59,512 nucleotides of DNA, taken from Podaxis mareebaensis. Its lineage: Eukaryota > Basidiomycota > Agaricomycetes > Agaricales > Agaricaceae. The position numbers and the translations under genes were made by a program. The stretch spans positions 1-59,512 of the forward strand of contig JAEUWP010000044.1 in NCBI GenBank assembly GCA_018524725.1. Direction: 5' to 3'. The notes under the pieces are model-generated. The model was not told the DNA's origin. It worked only from the letters and a program-made list of their open reading frames with translations, and ran no database searches. Position 1 is the first letter of the stretch; the number at the start of each line of letters is the position of its first letter. Positions 31,737-43,494 of this stretch are shown here, piece after piece.

Positions 31737-32496
31737 TCAGCGCCATTGCTGAGCACTAGCAGTCTGCCGCTGACGAATTCGGCGAGCGTCGGAGGCAACA
31801 CTCCATGCAGTGGACACGATCTCCACAATTCTGCTGTCCTTCAACCCCAGAGCAAGGATATTTTTCCAGATTCCATGAATGTACATATGATATCGTTCAA
31901 ACTGCTGCTCGGGAAACCTGGCAAATATTTCCGCCATGGCTGCTGGTGCAGGGAACTCGGCAACCACAGCGGCTGGGAGGAGACGATATGGCAGTTTTTC
32001 GACATCGGTTTCCAGTCCAAGTCCAAAGAGCAAAAGAAGGGGAAGAGAAGTGACGTGTGGGATCACGATTGGGACCACTGAAAGGGATATCCTGACAGGT
32101 CCTTCCGATAGCTGGGGTATCGTTACTGGTGTGTCGCCTGTGGCTTCTGTTTCCGCAGGCACTGCTGAAGGATCGTCCTCACTTGGCCATGTGAGGTCAA
32201 GCGCGAAGCCCTTCGCATAGAGGCCGGAATCGACAGGAAGCATGAGTATTGGAGAATTCGGGGGTGCGTTGCTTTGTGTGACAGCCAGACAGTGCGTTGG
32301 GTAGAGGTTTCCGTTCAGAGTAGTGAGAATCATCTCAAAACGCTCTTTAAGCGGGCCTTGAATGTAATTCGTTTTGACGACATTGAAGTGACGGCAGAGA
32401 GCGCTAGAGAATTTTGGTTAGTGAATACCAGGAATATAATTTCCATCAATCCACGTACTCGAGCGGCTCCACATTTGGGCCGAGCCAACTGGGCAT
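31737..32496 (-). CDS. Clp1-like protein, second copy
   Basis: Two exons, 32459-32496 and 31737-32403 (minus), encode 234 residues from MPSWLGPNVEPL. The first exon was inferred from an in-frame ATG and a GTACGT donor that restores the frame across a 55-nt intron. It shares the layout of the 28725-29981 product: LYPTHCLAVTQSNAPPN against LFPVHSLILAAHCAKLPP, and HMYIHGIWKNILALGLKDSRIVEIVSTAW against the HGMWQNACALG...LAW segment. It lacks the basic N-terminal half of that protein. Its function is probably related to sexual development or dikaryosis, but this is unproven. Similarity between the two copies is clear only in these blocks. Confidence 0.5.
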
Positions 32497-33948
32497 AACT
32501 AGAAAGAAGGGTGGAGGACTGATAATTGAGACAGGTTGAGACTCGGCGTGCGTTTGGAGTGACTTGGGGAACTACTAACAGGCGAGTAAAGGAGGGAGTG
32601 CTACAAGGAACGGAAGGGAAAAAAAAGGAGCGGACTATATATGCGACAGCGCGCTAATTGGACATTAGTTGTTGCAATGGCGAAGTGGAGCCGGCTGAAA
32701 GGGTCGATTGATATGTTTTCTCTCTGGCCACGAGGCATCTTCGACAGTTTAATTCTTGATCGCCATCTGATACCGTGTAAACGACCTCTTTCCCAGATTT
32801 TCACTATGGATCTAAGGTTTGCCGCTCTTATTTAGCGTTTGTGGAACCTTATCTACCGACATTTCTACTCTTAATTATACCCCTGTGCTATCCTATGATA
32901 CGATCCTCTCTCCCAAACATTTGTGGCAGATTATCGGCGACCCGATTGGAGTCACGAGGTTGATGATGGCTGATGCGCCCAATGCTGCGACCTATGGGCG
33001 TCCTCACTAATCTCCTCCGAAGACGAGCACAAGGTTTCTCTGTACTACACATACACCTGAACTCCAGATTCCGACGACATGACTTTCCCCGAGTTTTCAC
33101 GGGATTCAGTTCGAAGTCTGATCCTGGCCTGATTTACCGCTGTAGTGTTTGTAGTGTCTTCTGAAAACCGGAGATAATCCTTCCTGCTATGTAGTTGCGC
33201 TTGACACACTACGGCTCACCCGACTTTCACTCGTAAGAACCCTCTTTGATGCCCCTTGCTTTCTTTGTCGATCTCTGCTCGCATCGATAACTTCTCCGAG
33301 CCAACCAGTCGGGTTCTCGCTTGCGGGTTCTTCTGCTACTTGGGAACTATGCATGTTAAAAATGGGAGACATTACATCTAGCGCAAGTATAACGCTTCTT
33401 CAAGGGTCCGTTTTGGAACATTTCGGCAGTGGGCCGCTGTCATTTTATGTCAATCCTCAAGGAAACCGGTCTCATTGCGGACCTCGTTACTTGAGGACAC
33501 AGCTTTATCGGTCTCCGTCGTTTTCAGGAACACTGTTGCCGAGTACTACGTGTACGACTCTCATTGCTTTTGAGACCCCCAATACGATTCACCAATTCAA
33601 TTCTGGATGAGTAATGCCCCGAACCCTTTGCATTTCCAGGGGAGTTATCTAATGCTGTTCTTATGTGGATGTCGGCACGCCACAACGTGGTAATACTTGG
33701 CTTTCAAGAGCACTACAAAGGTAGTGCTGTTTAAACGAGCAATGAGAAACACTACAACACTACCACCTAACTCCTTCAAGCGTAGGAACCCTCACACTCG
33801 TACCCTTCTGAACACCACCAAAGCCACACCGTGTGACAACAACGTACGTCCTGTATGAGCTCTACGTTTATTTTCGTAAGTCATTCATGATTCATCGGAT
33901 GACCTACTGGATGACTCATCTCCGCTCAGTGGCGTGCAAGGCCGGTTC
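32497..33948. other. Gene-free interval
   Basis: 1.45 kb upstream of the second Clp1-like gene (its promoter lies at the left end) and downstream of the oxidoreductase gene. Scattered short frames only; nothing with a recognisable motif. Confidence 0.4.
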
Positions 33949-35292
33949 TCAAATGAACAGCGATGGATGTAATTTTCTCAGATTGGCACATCGAATCTCG
34001 CCATATTCGACGAGTTCAGCAATAGCTCTAGCGGTGCCAGGGGCATTGCAAATGCCCTGTATGGTATATTGCCCATTGGGAACGGAAATCAGCATGGCAT
34101 GACAAGAGAAACATCGTCCACTCACCCAACATGTGTGACCGGTTGCAATAATCAAACCCTTGGCAACTGCGCTGGCTTCTCCAATAATCGGACCACCCCC
34201 GATGCTCACGACGGGCAAGAAACAAGCTTGACGCCTGTCGACCTTGGCCTGTCGCAGCTCTTGTGAAATGCTGGATACATGCCTCAGAATGTTGTCGCAT
34301 GCTGCCTCGTCTACCTTGACATCATCCACCGTGTCCGGGAGCGGGGAATTGTCACCAGGTCCGCAAGCGTAGACTTCGTTGTTAGGCCGGGCGTAAATCT
34401 CAGGGGAAGCCTCAGTTATCCGACCGTTTGGTGCTGGCGGAAGCTTGATTTCGGTGAAGAGAACATAGGGTGAGATGTTCACACCGCTCTGAGGGTGCAG
34501 TGTAATGCTATGTGCCCTCGTGGCAGCGATGGGTAAATGGGTTCGAGGGAGTAGTGTGGGTGACCAAGCGCCCGCAGCCAGGATGACATGAGAAGCCAGG
34601 ATCGCTTTCGTTGTTCCCGTGGAATAATCTCGATATTCAACTCCAGTCACTTTACGGCCGAGTCCGTCCGCTGTACGCCCATCGACTCTTATTGACGTCC
34701 CTTGCCCAGTCACAAACTCCACACCGTTAGCCTCCGCGAGTTCGAGCATACTCGACGTAAATTCGTAGGGATGAACCTGAGCAGTATCACCCGCTGCAGC
34801 CATGGGAGAGTATGAATCTGTCAAACTCTCTGAAATCCATGTGAGGTCGTCCGGTAACCCCGTTTTTTTGCGCCTCGAGTTGACATCTTTGGTTACGCCA
34901 CCACCGTCAGTTAGGCCGAGAGTCTTCTCGAGACTCTTCTTTTTCAGTCCCTCCCCCGTGGCTCCAGAACCCTTAACAGCTTCGTCTATAGCTTCCCCTC
35001 GCCCTTCCCACGACCCACAGTTAACATATCGCCATCCCCAGCGGGAGGTGCCGTTGTGCTCCTCTGCAAGGGTTACATGTTCGCGGAAGGAGACTTGAAC
35101 AAGCTCCTTCGGATAAGCCCACCTGGCAACGAGTCCGCCAGCTTTCCCTGAAGCACCCTGGGCAACCCCATGCTTCGAAGCTTCAAGAAGCGTAATATGA
35201 AAACCCGGCCGGCGAGAGAGGTAGTATGCTGTGGTACATCCGATGATACCACCACCTATGATAACAATTCTGGGGGTTTCGTGAGCAGACAT
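33949..35292 (-). CDS. FAD-dependent oxidoreductase, TDA3-like (DAO family)
   Basis: The product begins MSAHETPRIVIIGGGIIGCTTAYYL, a Rossmann GxGxxG motif for FAD binding; the start at 35292 is chosen because it leads directly into it. The QGASGKAGGLVARWAYP, HPYEFTSSMLELAEANGV and ILAAGAWSPTLLP segments are typical of the family. The C-terminus has GHTCW-GICNAPGTARAIAELV once a 69-nt intron (34057-34125) is removed, matching the TDA3 pattern. The spliced protein has 424 residues. The intron keeps frame and has no stop, so an unspliced form of 447 residues is possible. In-frame upstream sequence to 35490 looks non-coding. The substrate is unknown; yeast Tda3 is linked to endosome-to-Golgi traffic. 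Confidence 0.85.
   Translation of the reverse strand: MSAHETPRIVIIGGGIIGCTTAYYLSRRPGFHITLLEASKHGVAQGASGKAGGLVARWAYPKELVQVSFREHVTLAEEHNGTSRWGWRYVNCGSWEGRGEAIDEAVKGSGATGEGLKKKSLEKTLGLTDGGGVTKDVNSRRKKTGLPDDLTWISESLTDSYSPMAAAGDTAQVHPYEFTSSMLELAEANGVEFVTGQGTSIRVDGRTADGLGRKVTGVEYRDYSTGTTKAILASHVILAAGAWSPTLLPRTHLPIAATRAHSITLHPQSGVNISPYVLFTEIKLPPAPNGRITEASPEIYARPNNEVYACGPGDNSPLPDTVDDVKVDEAACDNILRHVSSISQELRQAKVDRRQACFLPVVSIGGGPIIGEASAVAKGLIIATGHTCWVSGRCFSCHAMLISVPNGQYTIQGICNAPGTARAIAELVEYGEIRCANLRKLHPSLFI
34057..34125 (-). other. In-frame 69-nt intron of the TDA3-like gene
   Basis: Donor GTGAGT and acceptor ATACAG. Its length is divisible by three and it contains no stop in the gene frame. Splicing restores the conserved GHTCWGICNAPGTA core; retention inserts 23 residues within it. 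Confidence 0.75.
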
Positions 35293-38200
35293 AGGGATAA
35301 TACTGCAGACTAGGAATCTGTAGGCAGCAGTGTGACGTTGTTCTGACGTTGCTTTGTTTTCCAACTGTCCACATGAGCCATGACAAACGTATCTCCGGCC
35401 CGCCCGCTTTCCAGGGTCGCCGAAGATCATTGTCCGAGACAGGAAGTCCGGTGTCTTGAATCCAACCGGTCGTTGATGGGCGGAGAACACAACTTTGTTT
35501 GACGCTGCACGCTCGCGTTTCAGCCCTCAGGTTGACTCTGACCCTGAACTCGAATCTAACCATGATTGCTTCGTGTCTTTTACAGTCTTGATCAAGCAAG
35601 AACGCATCCAGACCTGCTACGAATTTTTTTTTTGTTGCGTTAGGACCAAGCACTTCCGCCATCATCCTTCACCAGCAGACAACTCCGCCTCAGCCACGAT
35701 GATGCCTATCTGGAATCTATAGTTACTCATTGACTGTGTATACTCTAGGGTTGCCGGCTGCAAAACTTCAAGGCACAAATTCGTTGGTCAAGACAATGGA
35801 AAGCCTCAAAGGCTTCTGGTGTACGTGCCTCCCTCCACTCAGAATTATGGCCCGGCGTTCTTTGATGCACCTGCTTCCTGTCGTAAATATCGGAAACCAG
35901 TAAGCTCGTACGTGACGTGTTGTGAGGATATATCCTAAACCACACGTAAACTCGGGGTTAGCTTTACACTCAGTACGTATCAAAGGGTATACTTACAGTC
36001 CTCGGAACCTTCCATGCATCAAGTTTCCGTTGCATTCCGAAGCATCCACAAGCCATTATGGTGGGCTTTGCCCCCCATAGAGCTTTTTGTTTGTATACGC
36101 AATATTCAAACACCGCATAGAACGATTTCATCAAATATACTAAATACACTACAAAATTGTTGCGTGTACATCTTGTTTCCAACAAATACATATACGATTT
36201 TCAACAACAGGTGGTAGATGGGGGGCTGTGATGTCACACCTCATGATCTCTCTCACGTTGTCAGCCATTTGCTTACATACATAAGTATCGGCGTCTTGCC
36301 TCGCAAAACCCCCGCATGCCATTAGTACTTTCTGTGAGGAAAGCAAGTCTATGAACTAATACAGGATGTCGAGTGCTCTATAACGCGCTGCAGCTTGTCA
36401 CTTTTGCGGGGGTGGCGAGCCAAAACTCTTTAAATACACAACGTTGTGTCCTTCGGCACCAGCGGTACAGATGTTGATGCTACACTGCTTCATCAAAAAG
36501 CCGAGTCATTATCAAAGCGAGACGGGATCTAGAAGCTACTTAGACACCGGGGAAAACTCCCTTAAATTGGACGGTGCAAATACCATTTTATTCACCTAAA
36601 TCATAAAGCATTGAACATCCGTTTGTTGGGAAACTGTTACATCCGACGTAGTAGTATCAGTGTGAAATGCATACAGCTCACTTTCGGCGGGACAGGGGAG
36701 TTAGAATGAACAAACCCCACTAGGATCCTCAAAAGTGCGACAGAAGGTCTCCTGACGAAGGAAGCGTCGTGATCTTCTTTGGGGCCAACTTTTCGAAGTG
36801 AGGTTCATACATATCCCCCACCCACAGTCTTGCGACTGTTCACACCCTCGGGAACATCCCAGTCCGTAATTTTGCGATGCTCAAGTGATATTTTCGGCTG
36901 GGAATACCACATCATACTTTCTTTCACTCCAAACAAACCATTTGCCTGACGATGCTGGTAATCGTTATGCCCGATGCGCCGGAGAAGCTTCTCACGGTTC
37001 GGTGGTCTTGCCATTGTCGATCTGTCTAAGCATCACACAGATATCCTACATAAATAGACCAATGCTACTACTCGGAGTGCTCGCTCCACTCTTATTTGTA
37101 GACAGATCCAGGGAGGACACTACTCAGTGCACCAATGGCCACCATATATTAGGAATGAAAGATACCCACACCCTCATTTACCCTCTTTCTGTCGTGCCTC
37201 GAGTCTCAAATCTCAGTGTCACAAGATCCTTATCCACTGAAGCATTTTTAAATCTAACAACTGTCCCGGGCCCATCGGAACAGAGCTAGTGCAACAATCC
37301 ACTTGTGGGGCGACATGCGAAGGTCGTTGGAGGATGATCCGTGGAGATTATAGAATGTAACTTGGTTATGTGGCTGGGACGCAGTTGTAGTGTCGTTCCG
37401 GCATTTGGATCGAGGAGAGAGGTGACAGAAAGGAGTAGACAATGCAGCGCCTGATATCTCCACTTGGTTCTCTCCTGGACTCCCGGTATCCAAGCGCAGG
37501 TATCCTCAGGCAAGAAGCTGGAGGATATGTGCTGAGCATCAGAGGTTCCAACAACATGTACAATTTGAGCGCAGGCCAGTACGAAGTCTTTGTGTGTTAA
37601 TGTCTAGGCAACTTGAACAACAGAATGTATATTCGGTTCCAAAAGTCCTTGTGAAAACATATTCATATGGGGCCTACACCGAGTAAGGGCTATTTACACG
37701 CTGGCTACTTACAAGTGACACAAGCCGTCTTTCTCGAGACCATCATCGCAGAAGGCCATATGCGCTCATCCAGAGCCACTTGGTCCCTTGCCAACTGTTA
37801 TAGGACAACCGCGAAACCTCAAACCGAGTGCGCTGTCCCACGGACCGACTATCCCAAAGGACCTACCCCGTTATCAAGGTCCAGCGCTAAGCTCGTTTGG
37901 CCGAGGCTTAGCCTTGTCGGTCAGCACTTCAGAGACTACTTTGCATGTCCTAAAGCACATAAAATAGCGCATCTATGTCGCGTAATTTGAATATGGGATA
38001 CGTACAACCGGTGGTTGTGAGGTTGTCAGAGGCTGTCAGTAGCATCATCTGACATCATGAAAATGGAAAGATCAGGTCTTTCAGAGACCGCGATTATTTC
38101 GGCTGGGGGCTCGCGACCCTGGAAGCCTGATGACCTGAATAGATAATAAGGTGAAGATAAGATACGAAAGCTTCAGAGCTTGCACCCTCTGATTTTCCAT

Positions 38201-39088
38201 TTCCAGAAGCAAAACTATATTCACCTACATACTCAGACCTAAACCAGATTGTTTTCTTCGAGAGCACGATTCCTTGCGTTTAATTACCTTACCCACGTCC
38301 ATCAACGCCAATCCCGTTCCGATAGTCAGTCAGGGTCAACCGTTAACGGATCACCTGCAAACTGATATATGAAAACTCCAGACTCTCTTGGCGCCTCTCG
38401 TTGCACTCATCTTGACTCGGAGCGTCCCAGGTTACAACTGCTTCTGGTCCCAGGACTTCGAGCACATGCAATCATAATCATCAGTGCACCGCCTTCCACC
38501 CATGACGTTTATCTACCGCAAACACCGAGGAATACGCAAGGGGAAAGAAGGGACTTCTCTGGACTTCCCTGGACTTCCCCGGACTTCCCCGATGTCCAGG
38601 AATGCCCATTCATGTCCAAGGCGAGGTCAGCTGGTGTACCCCACTCTGCTGATCGACACTGCCTTGTGGTTGTACCATGACAGCTGTCGTCATCGCACAT
38701 TCCCATCGAACTGGCAGAACGTGGCGTTCTTGGTCCCACACAATGTCCCCGCAGTCCGGAATACGGATCGGTTGCCAATGTGGTCCGCTTCGTTAGAATG
38801 TGATAAATGCAATCAACTGCTTGGATGAATCATTGGGGTTAGCGGGATATACACATGCAGAGAAACGTGGCTGGGAATAAATCAAGAAAGAAGAGAAGAA
38901 TGCAGAGGGTAAAATGGAAGAACACGAGATCGAGAAGGCAAGTACTAGATAACACAAGTGGGAGGAAGTAATCAACGTCAAGGATATGATAACACAAGCA
39001 GAGGTCCACTAGGGAGAGCTGCACAAGTGATATATGTATGATATCCTAACCGGTCGTATCGAATTCAAGTCCAACTTCGGATCCAATA
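35293..39088. other. Largest gene-free interval of the window
   Basis: 3.8 kb between the oxidoreductase start and the end of the copper-fist gene. Open frames are short (up to about 134 codons at 36885-37289) and lack recognisable domains, Kozak context or splice-linked partners. Four tandem copies of a 10-mer lie at 38551-38590. No RNA gene or transposon end is recognised. It may hold non-coding transcripts or decayed DNA. Confidence 0.4.
38551..38590 (+). repeat. Tandem 10-bp repeat, four copies
   Basis: Consecutive decamers GGACTTCTCT, GGACTTCCCT, GGACTTCCCC and GGACTTCCCC, that is, four copies of GGACTTCCCC with decay towards the left. No function is known. Confidence 0.85.
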
Positions 39089-41109
39089 TTAGTACAAAGT
39101 TCGCATCCCTTCAACTGGGGCCGCCTGTTTTGACTGTGGAGGTGGCGGTGGTGGCGCAAAATCATCCACAGAATCAAAAGAGGACGTATCCGAATCTGGG
39201 TTGCTAACTGCATATGTACCAGTTGGATAATCCACGTTTGACAGTGGCAAGGACAAAAGGGGGGTATGGGTATCAAGAACAAACCCGTCCACATGTTCGT
39301 TCGAGCTCATGCTTAGATAGGGATCCGAATAGAATCCACGCCCATTAATGTACATACTCTGCTGGGGGGCGGGCATCTTATCGACCAACGTGGAGTATGC
39401 GAGCGTCGCAAAGAGCTGAGGCGGGAACTCGTGGTGCGAGTTTGGGGATATCGATGGTGAGCGGCTGCGGAAGGCCTCGATGGCAGCGGTATCAAGGAAA
39501 GCGTCATTGGAGGGCTGTATGCCGAGCATCGAATAATCAAAAAAAGAAGGCGAGCCATATCCTTGCCCTTGACCACTGGATATCAGCATCGAGCCCATAT
39601 CCGCCGGCTTGGGTTTATCACAGCAGGAAGCCTCGTTCGATGATTCGTGATGATCGTTGCTTTCCCTCTCACAGGAGCAATAGAAGGAAGTACACGTTGC
39701 ACACTGGCGGCGGCCAGCACTCAACTGCGCAAGGTTATCCCAACCAGTAAGTTGGCCATCCATACCCGGCATCATCATTGAGTCTGGATTCGCTTGCACC
39801 TGACGTATCCACTCATCAATCGCCTCAGCTTGCTGTGGTTCCGGTATTGACAAGGCGGTATCAGGAGGGAGCGAGAGTATTGTGCAATCAAGACATGCAT
39901 TGCAATGAGCAGGATTCGAGCAAGTGGGGTAAGCAGTTGGAGACGGGGCAAAGGGGGCGTTGTTATGGTGGAAGCATCCAGGGCAGCTGCATCCATCGCC
40001 GCAACCGCACGGGGAGGGAAAGGTGATAGAAGCATTCGAAACAGTTGGATCGGTTGATATTGAGTTTGCCACTGCACGGTCATAGATCTGGGGTTTGGAA
40101 GGTGCAGGGCCGGATGAGAATCGACGGCCGTCATCGGCGGTATGGGGGTGATGCAAGTGGTTGATATCATAGGCTCGTCCATATGGGCTGAAGAAGGCGC
40201 TCTCGTGATGGCGATTAGGGTGTCCATGGGCAATACCCGAGGAGGGATCATGGTGGGATGTAGGACGGGGAAGAACTGGGCGGAGCTCAGAGATACGAGC
40301 GAGAATGTGGGAAGATGAACGCGGGGCAGGAGCTTCAGTTGGGCTATGCGCATCCAAGCCAGCAGCCGTATCAGCCGGGGTGACGGCAGGTGGTGCATGA
40401 GCCATTGAGTGAGGCGTAACAGCCGTGGTAGCAGACAGCGCAGAATCGGTCTTGCGCCGTGGTCTAGACACAGGCTTCCTCGGAGTCCAGCAGTTGCAAG
40501 CTCCGTTGGCTGCACAGGAACAGGTGTGAGCTACCCCTATGATAATATTAGCCACGGTAGGGACGGGGGGAGATTACCCAGCAGAAGCTGCATACCACCG
40601 TGAATGGACTGGTCGGAGGGGCGAGCTTCTGACTGTGCAACCGACGCCTCCAAGGCAAGCGCTTCAGGCAGGCCATTGGGGAACGCGGGGCTCTCTGGAG
40701 CCTTGCTGCCAGCTAGATAGCATAAAGGAGGGAAAAACAGCCTTATCAATGAGCTAACTGCAGAGGACTGGGGATAGTGGTGGGCACACCTTTCTTTGTG
40801 TTTGGGTCGTTCTTGAGTTCGCAGATACATTTTACATGGACTTGTTTTGTTTTTCGTAGTTCTCGGCAGTGTTCGCATTGGGTGACGGGGCGGCCCTTCT
40901 TCTTAATCTCAAAGAGTGGGCGATCGGTGTGTTTGCACGCAGAGGACCTGTGTCCCTTGATACAGGTCTCGCTGATACGTCGTCAGCGATGGGGCCGCAG
41001 TGGAGGGATCCGGGTGAGCTTACCACGCGTATTTTTTGCTTTCGATGAAGACCTAGGAGGGCTTTGTGAGAGAGAGAGAGATGAAGAAGAGCGTTGGGGT
41101 ACTGACCAT
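39089..41109 (-). CDS. Copper-fist transcription factor (Mac1/Cuf1 type)
   Basis: Five coding exons (minus): 41107-41109 (the ATG alone), 41024-41052, 40790-40971, 40596-40712, 39089-40536. The spliced start MVFIESKKYACETCIKGHR continues with CKHTDRPLFEIKKKGRP and QCEHCRELR, the complete copper-fist Zn/Cu DNA-binding domain with its KGRP minor-groove motif. Further Cys clusters follow: CSCAANGACNC, CGCGDGCSCPGC followed by His (the copper-sensing CxC type of Mac1/Cuf1), CSNPAHCNACLDC, and CATCTSFYCSCE. The middle is Ser/Pro/His-rich, and the C-terminus carries an acidic activation-like region (DSDTSSFDSVDDF) and a Pro run. Such proteins activate copper-uptake genes when copper is scarce, or detoxification genes when it is high; which applies here is not decided. 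It has 592 codons in this model. Confidence 0.9.
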
Positions 41110-41476
41110 TATGAGTGACTATATGCGCTGGTATAAACCAGCTGGAGGTGCTGGGGTAGTGTTATTGGGAAGCAAGAGAACAGCGGATGAGAGAGGTGTA
41201 TTTAATCATCATCTAGAGCGTGGAGGACGACGGTTTGGTTTGTTGACGATCGTTGACAGGCCCGGTCATCCTTTATTCACGTCTGAGCACGGACCACCTC
41301 CTTACGTAAGCATACTGGTTATAGCTGATCTGTGCGCAAATTTCGCCAGAGGATCGTGTTTGCTGTCCGACAAGCTCATCTGATAGAAATTGCCTTTATG
41401 TGATATTTTCCTCGTGCCACACACGTTACCTCGGCTGTGTTTCCTTCCGCGAACTTATTCTACATGGGTATAGCGT
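41110..41476. other. Intergenic: copper-fist promoter and alanine aminotransferase 3' region
   Basis: 367 bp between two minus-strand genes. I see no obvious self-regulatory copper element (TTTGCTCA) here, although a GCTG-rich stretch is present. No other features. Confidence 0.3.
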
Positions 41477-43125
41477 CTACTGCTCCCCGTATGTCGACAC
41501 AAACTCTAGATGGAACTTCTCTAGTTTATTCACGTACTCCTCCACCCCTGGGCACAGGCAGGTCAGCCGGTAATGCCATTCACCTTCTTTCTGCCCAAAC
41601 CCGCTTCCTGGAACAACGCAGATTCCGGTTTTGTCCAAGAGCTGCAGTGCGTAGAAAGCATCAGGCTCTTTGCCTAGTTTCCTAGCAGCCTCTTGCGCCT
41701 TGCGCGGCAGGCGAATTTGCGGATACAAATACAACGCTCCTGGAGAATCAACGCACGAAACGCCTGGAAGTTGATTCAGGCGCTCCGCCATGTGATGGGT
41801 GCGAGACGCGAGAGCCGCGTGAATTGCATCCGTTTCCTGCTTCCAGAGGTCGTAGCTTGGCTCTCCGGGTTTGGGCGGGCGCACCATAGTGTCAACGCCG
41901 ATCTGCCCGGAAACCGGCGGACAAAGACCGACAGAGACCATTTTGTAAATGAGCGCCAGAACTTGCTCAGACAAGTTAGTGCACTCGAAATAGCCTCCGC
42001 GGCGCCCGCATTCGCCGAAGACGCCTTTGGACGTCGAGTGGAAGGAGACGAGAGGTACAGGTGAGCGCATCTTACTGACAATCTTTTTGAACGAGGTGAA
42101 TGGATGTGTGGCGCGTCGGTGGAGATTGACCTGGTAGACCTCGTCTGCAAGAAGAACGAGGGAATGTTCCTCACACAACTTAACGAGGCGTTCTTGCGTG
42201 GGCTCGTCAAGGAGGGCGCCGGTGGGGTTCCCGGGATTAATTATGACAAGGGCCTTGGGAGTGATGCCCTTTGCAATAGCTTCTTGGACAGCGGCTTCGA
42301 TGGACTCGACTGACGTGGACCAGCCAGAGGACTCGTCGAGGTGATAGGGTATCGGTGCGCCGTTAAACTGGGCAAGAGTAGCGGTATAAAGGGGGTATTG
42401 GGGGATAGGAATGAGGACACCGGAGGTAGGCCCGGTGATGAGCATGGATATGAGCAATGAGACGCCAGCAGAAGCACCGGCGGTGAGGAAGATATTGGCT
42501 GGGTCGGCGGGGTAACCATCGCGCTCTGCCATTAGAGAGTAGATAAGGATCAGAGTTGTGGATTGAAGCTCAGGATGAAATAGATGATCGACATACCTTC
42601 AATAAACTTGGCGACGTTCTTGCGAATGAATGGCACGCCCTGACTATGAGAGTAAGCACCGATGGAACCAATCTCTTGCAGAAGCTCTTTTGCGCGTGCA
42701 ACGACGTCAGGAGGGAAGACGCCCGGGGCAAGGTCGGCCAGAGCAGGCCACTCTGTGAGAGCCGCAACCTGGGGACGAGAAATTGGGTTAGGTTTGTCAT
42801 GGGACATACACATGTTGCGGTGGAAATAGACACATACCTGTCGCACGAAGGTTATGGGTTTCTGGTCCAGGCCCTTTTGCTGAGGATTCCCAATGTTGGA
42901 TGAGATGACCTTGTCAAAGGGCAGACCGTGGTTAGGTTCCTTGAGCTTGTCACGGAGCTCCTCCGCCTTGATAGCAAGTTCGCCGCGGACGGCGTACTGG
43001 ACCTTGAGGATGGCGGGATTGAGGTCGTCTGGGGTGAGGGGATGCATTCTGAGAGTGGTGGAGGCGAAGGAGCGAGCAAAGGGGCGGGCAAAAGGAGGAC
43101 GAGTAAAGGACCTGGCTAGCAGCAT
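41477..43125 (-). CDS. ALT1: Alanine aminotransferase, mitochondrial
   Basis: Interconverts alanine and 2-oxoglutarate with pyruvate and glutamate, using PLP. Three exons: the N-terminal exon ends at KPITFVRQ, the middle exon at FIE, and the long last exon starts at about 42526 with ERDGYPADPANIFLTAGASAGV. The presequence (MLLARSFTRPPFARPFARSFAS) is Arg-rich, fitting mitochondrial import. Family landmarks are KVISSNIGNPQQKG, INPGNPTGALL, LADEVYQ and SFHSTSKGVFGECGRRGGYF with the PLP lysine in STSKG. Most relatives have Tyr after that Gly, where this protein has Val. The start at 43125 is the first ATG. It is divergent from RRP9. Confidence 0.93.
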
Positions 43126-43494
43126 CCCGTGACTTGACAAAGGCCGTGTTCCCCCCCAAACCGCGCTGGCTGCTCAATTTATACTGTCTCTCGGCATTTT
43201 TAACGCCCTGCGCGATCTCTGCCATTGACCCATCACTCGACCCATATTGTTTCATTATTTCCTGCATTTTACGTATGTTTTTCCCCCCACCGGCCTCATA
43301 CGATTCGTCCGGGCCTTCATGGTGCCTGGACAACCTGTCCTTTCCGTCGATCGTCGCCGTGGGCCGTCGGACACCCGCCCTCGTGTGTGATCCGGGAGGG
43401 TATTATGTAACACGATCACCCCCAGAATGACACAGTGGCAAACAATGATATCCAGAATTAATTTTTTTCAGTGCGACAAGTGCATAGGCCATCC
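43126..43494. promoter_or_regulatory. Shared promoter region of ALT1 and RRP9
   Basis: 369 bp between divergent starts. It has a C-run (GTTCCCCCCCAAACC) just upstream of ALT1 and AT-rich DNA (TTAATTTTTTTCAG) just upstream of RRP9. No confident TATA box. Confidence 0.35.

Noticed and set aside
33833..34266. Short plus-strand ORFs opposite the TDA3-like gene
   Set aside because: Shadows of a well-supported minus-strand gene.
36885..37289. 134-codon ORF in the long gene-free interval
   Set aside because: No domain, low-complexity composition and no supporting splice or promoter features; a chance frame is likely.
38369..38680. ORF over the decamer repeat
   Set aside because: The decamer is not a multiple of three, so repeats would change reading frame; no family resemblance.
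39089..40555. Starting the copper-fist gene at the ATG inside 40555
   Set aside because: That start would lie within an intron and lose the DNA-binding domain supplied by the upstream exons.
41066..41383. Plus-strand 105-codon ORF over the copper-fist start
   Set aside because: It lies opposite the small first exons and introns of the copper-fist gene and resembles nothing known.
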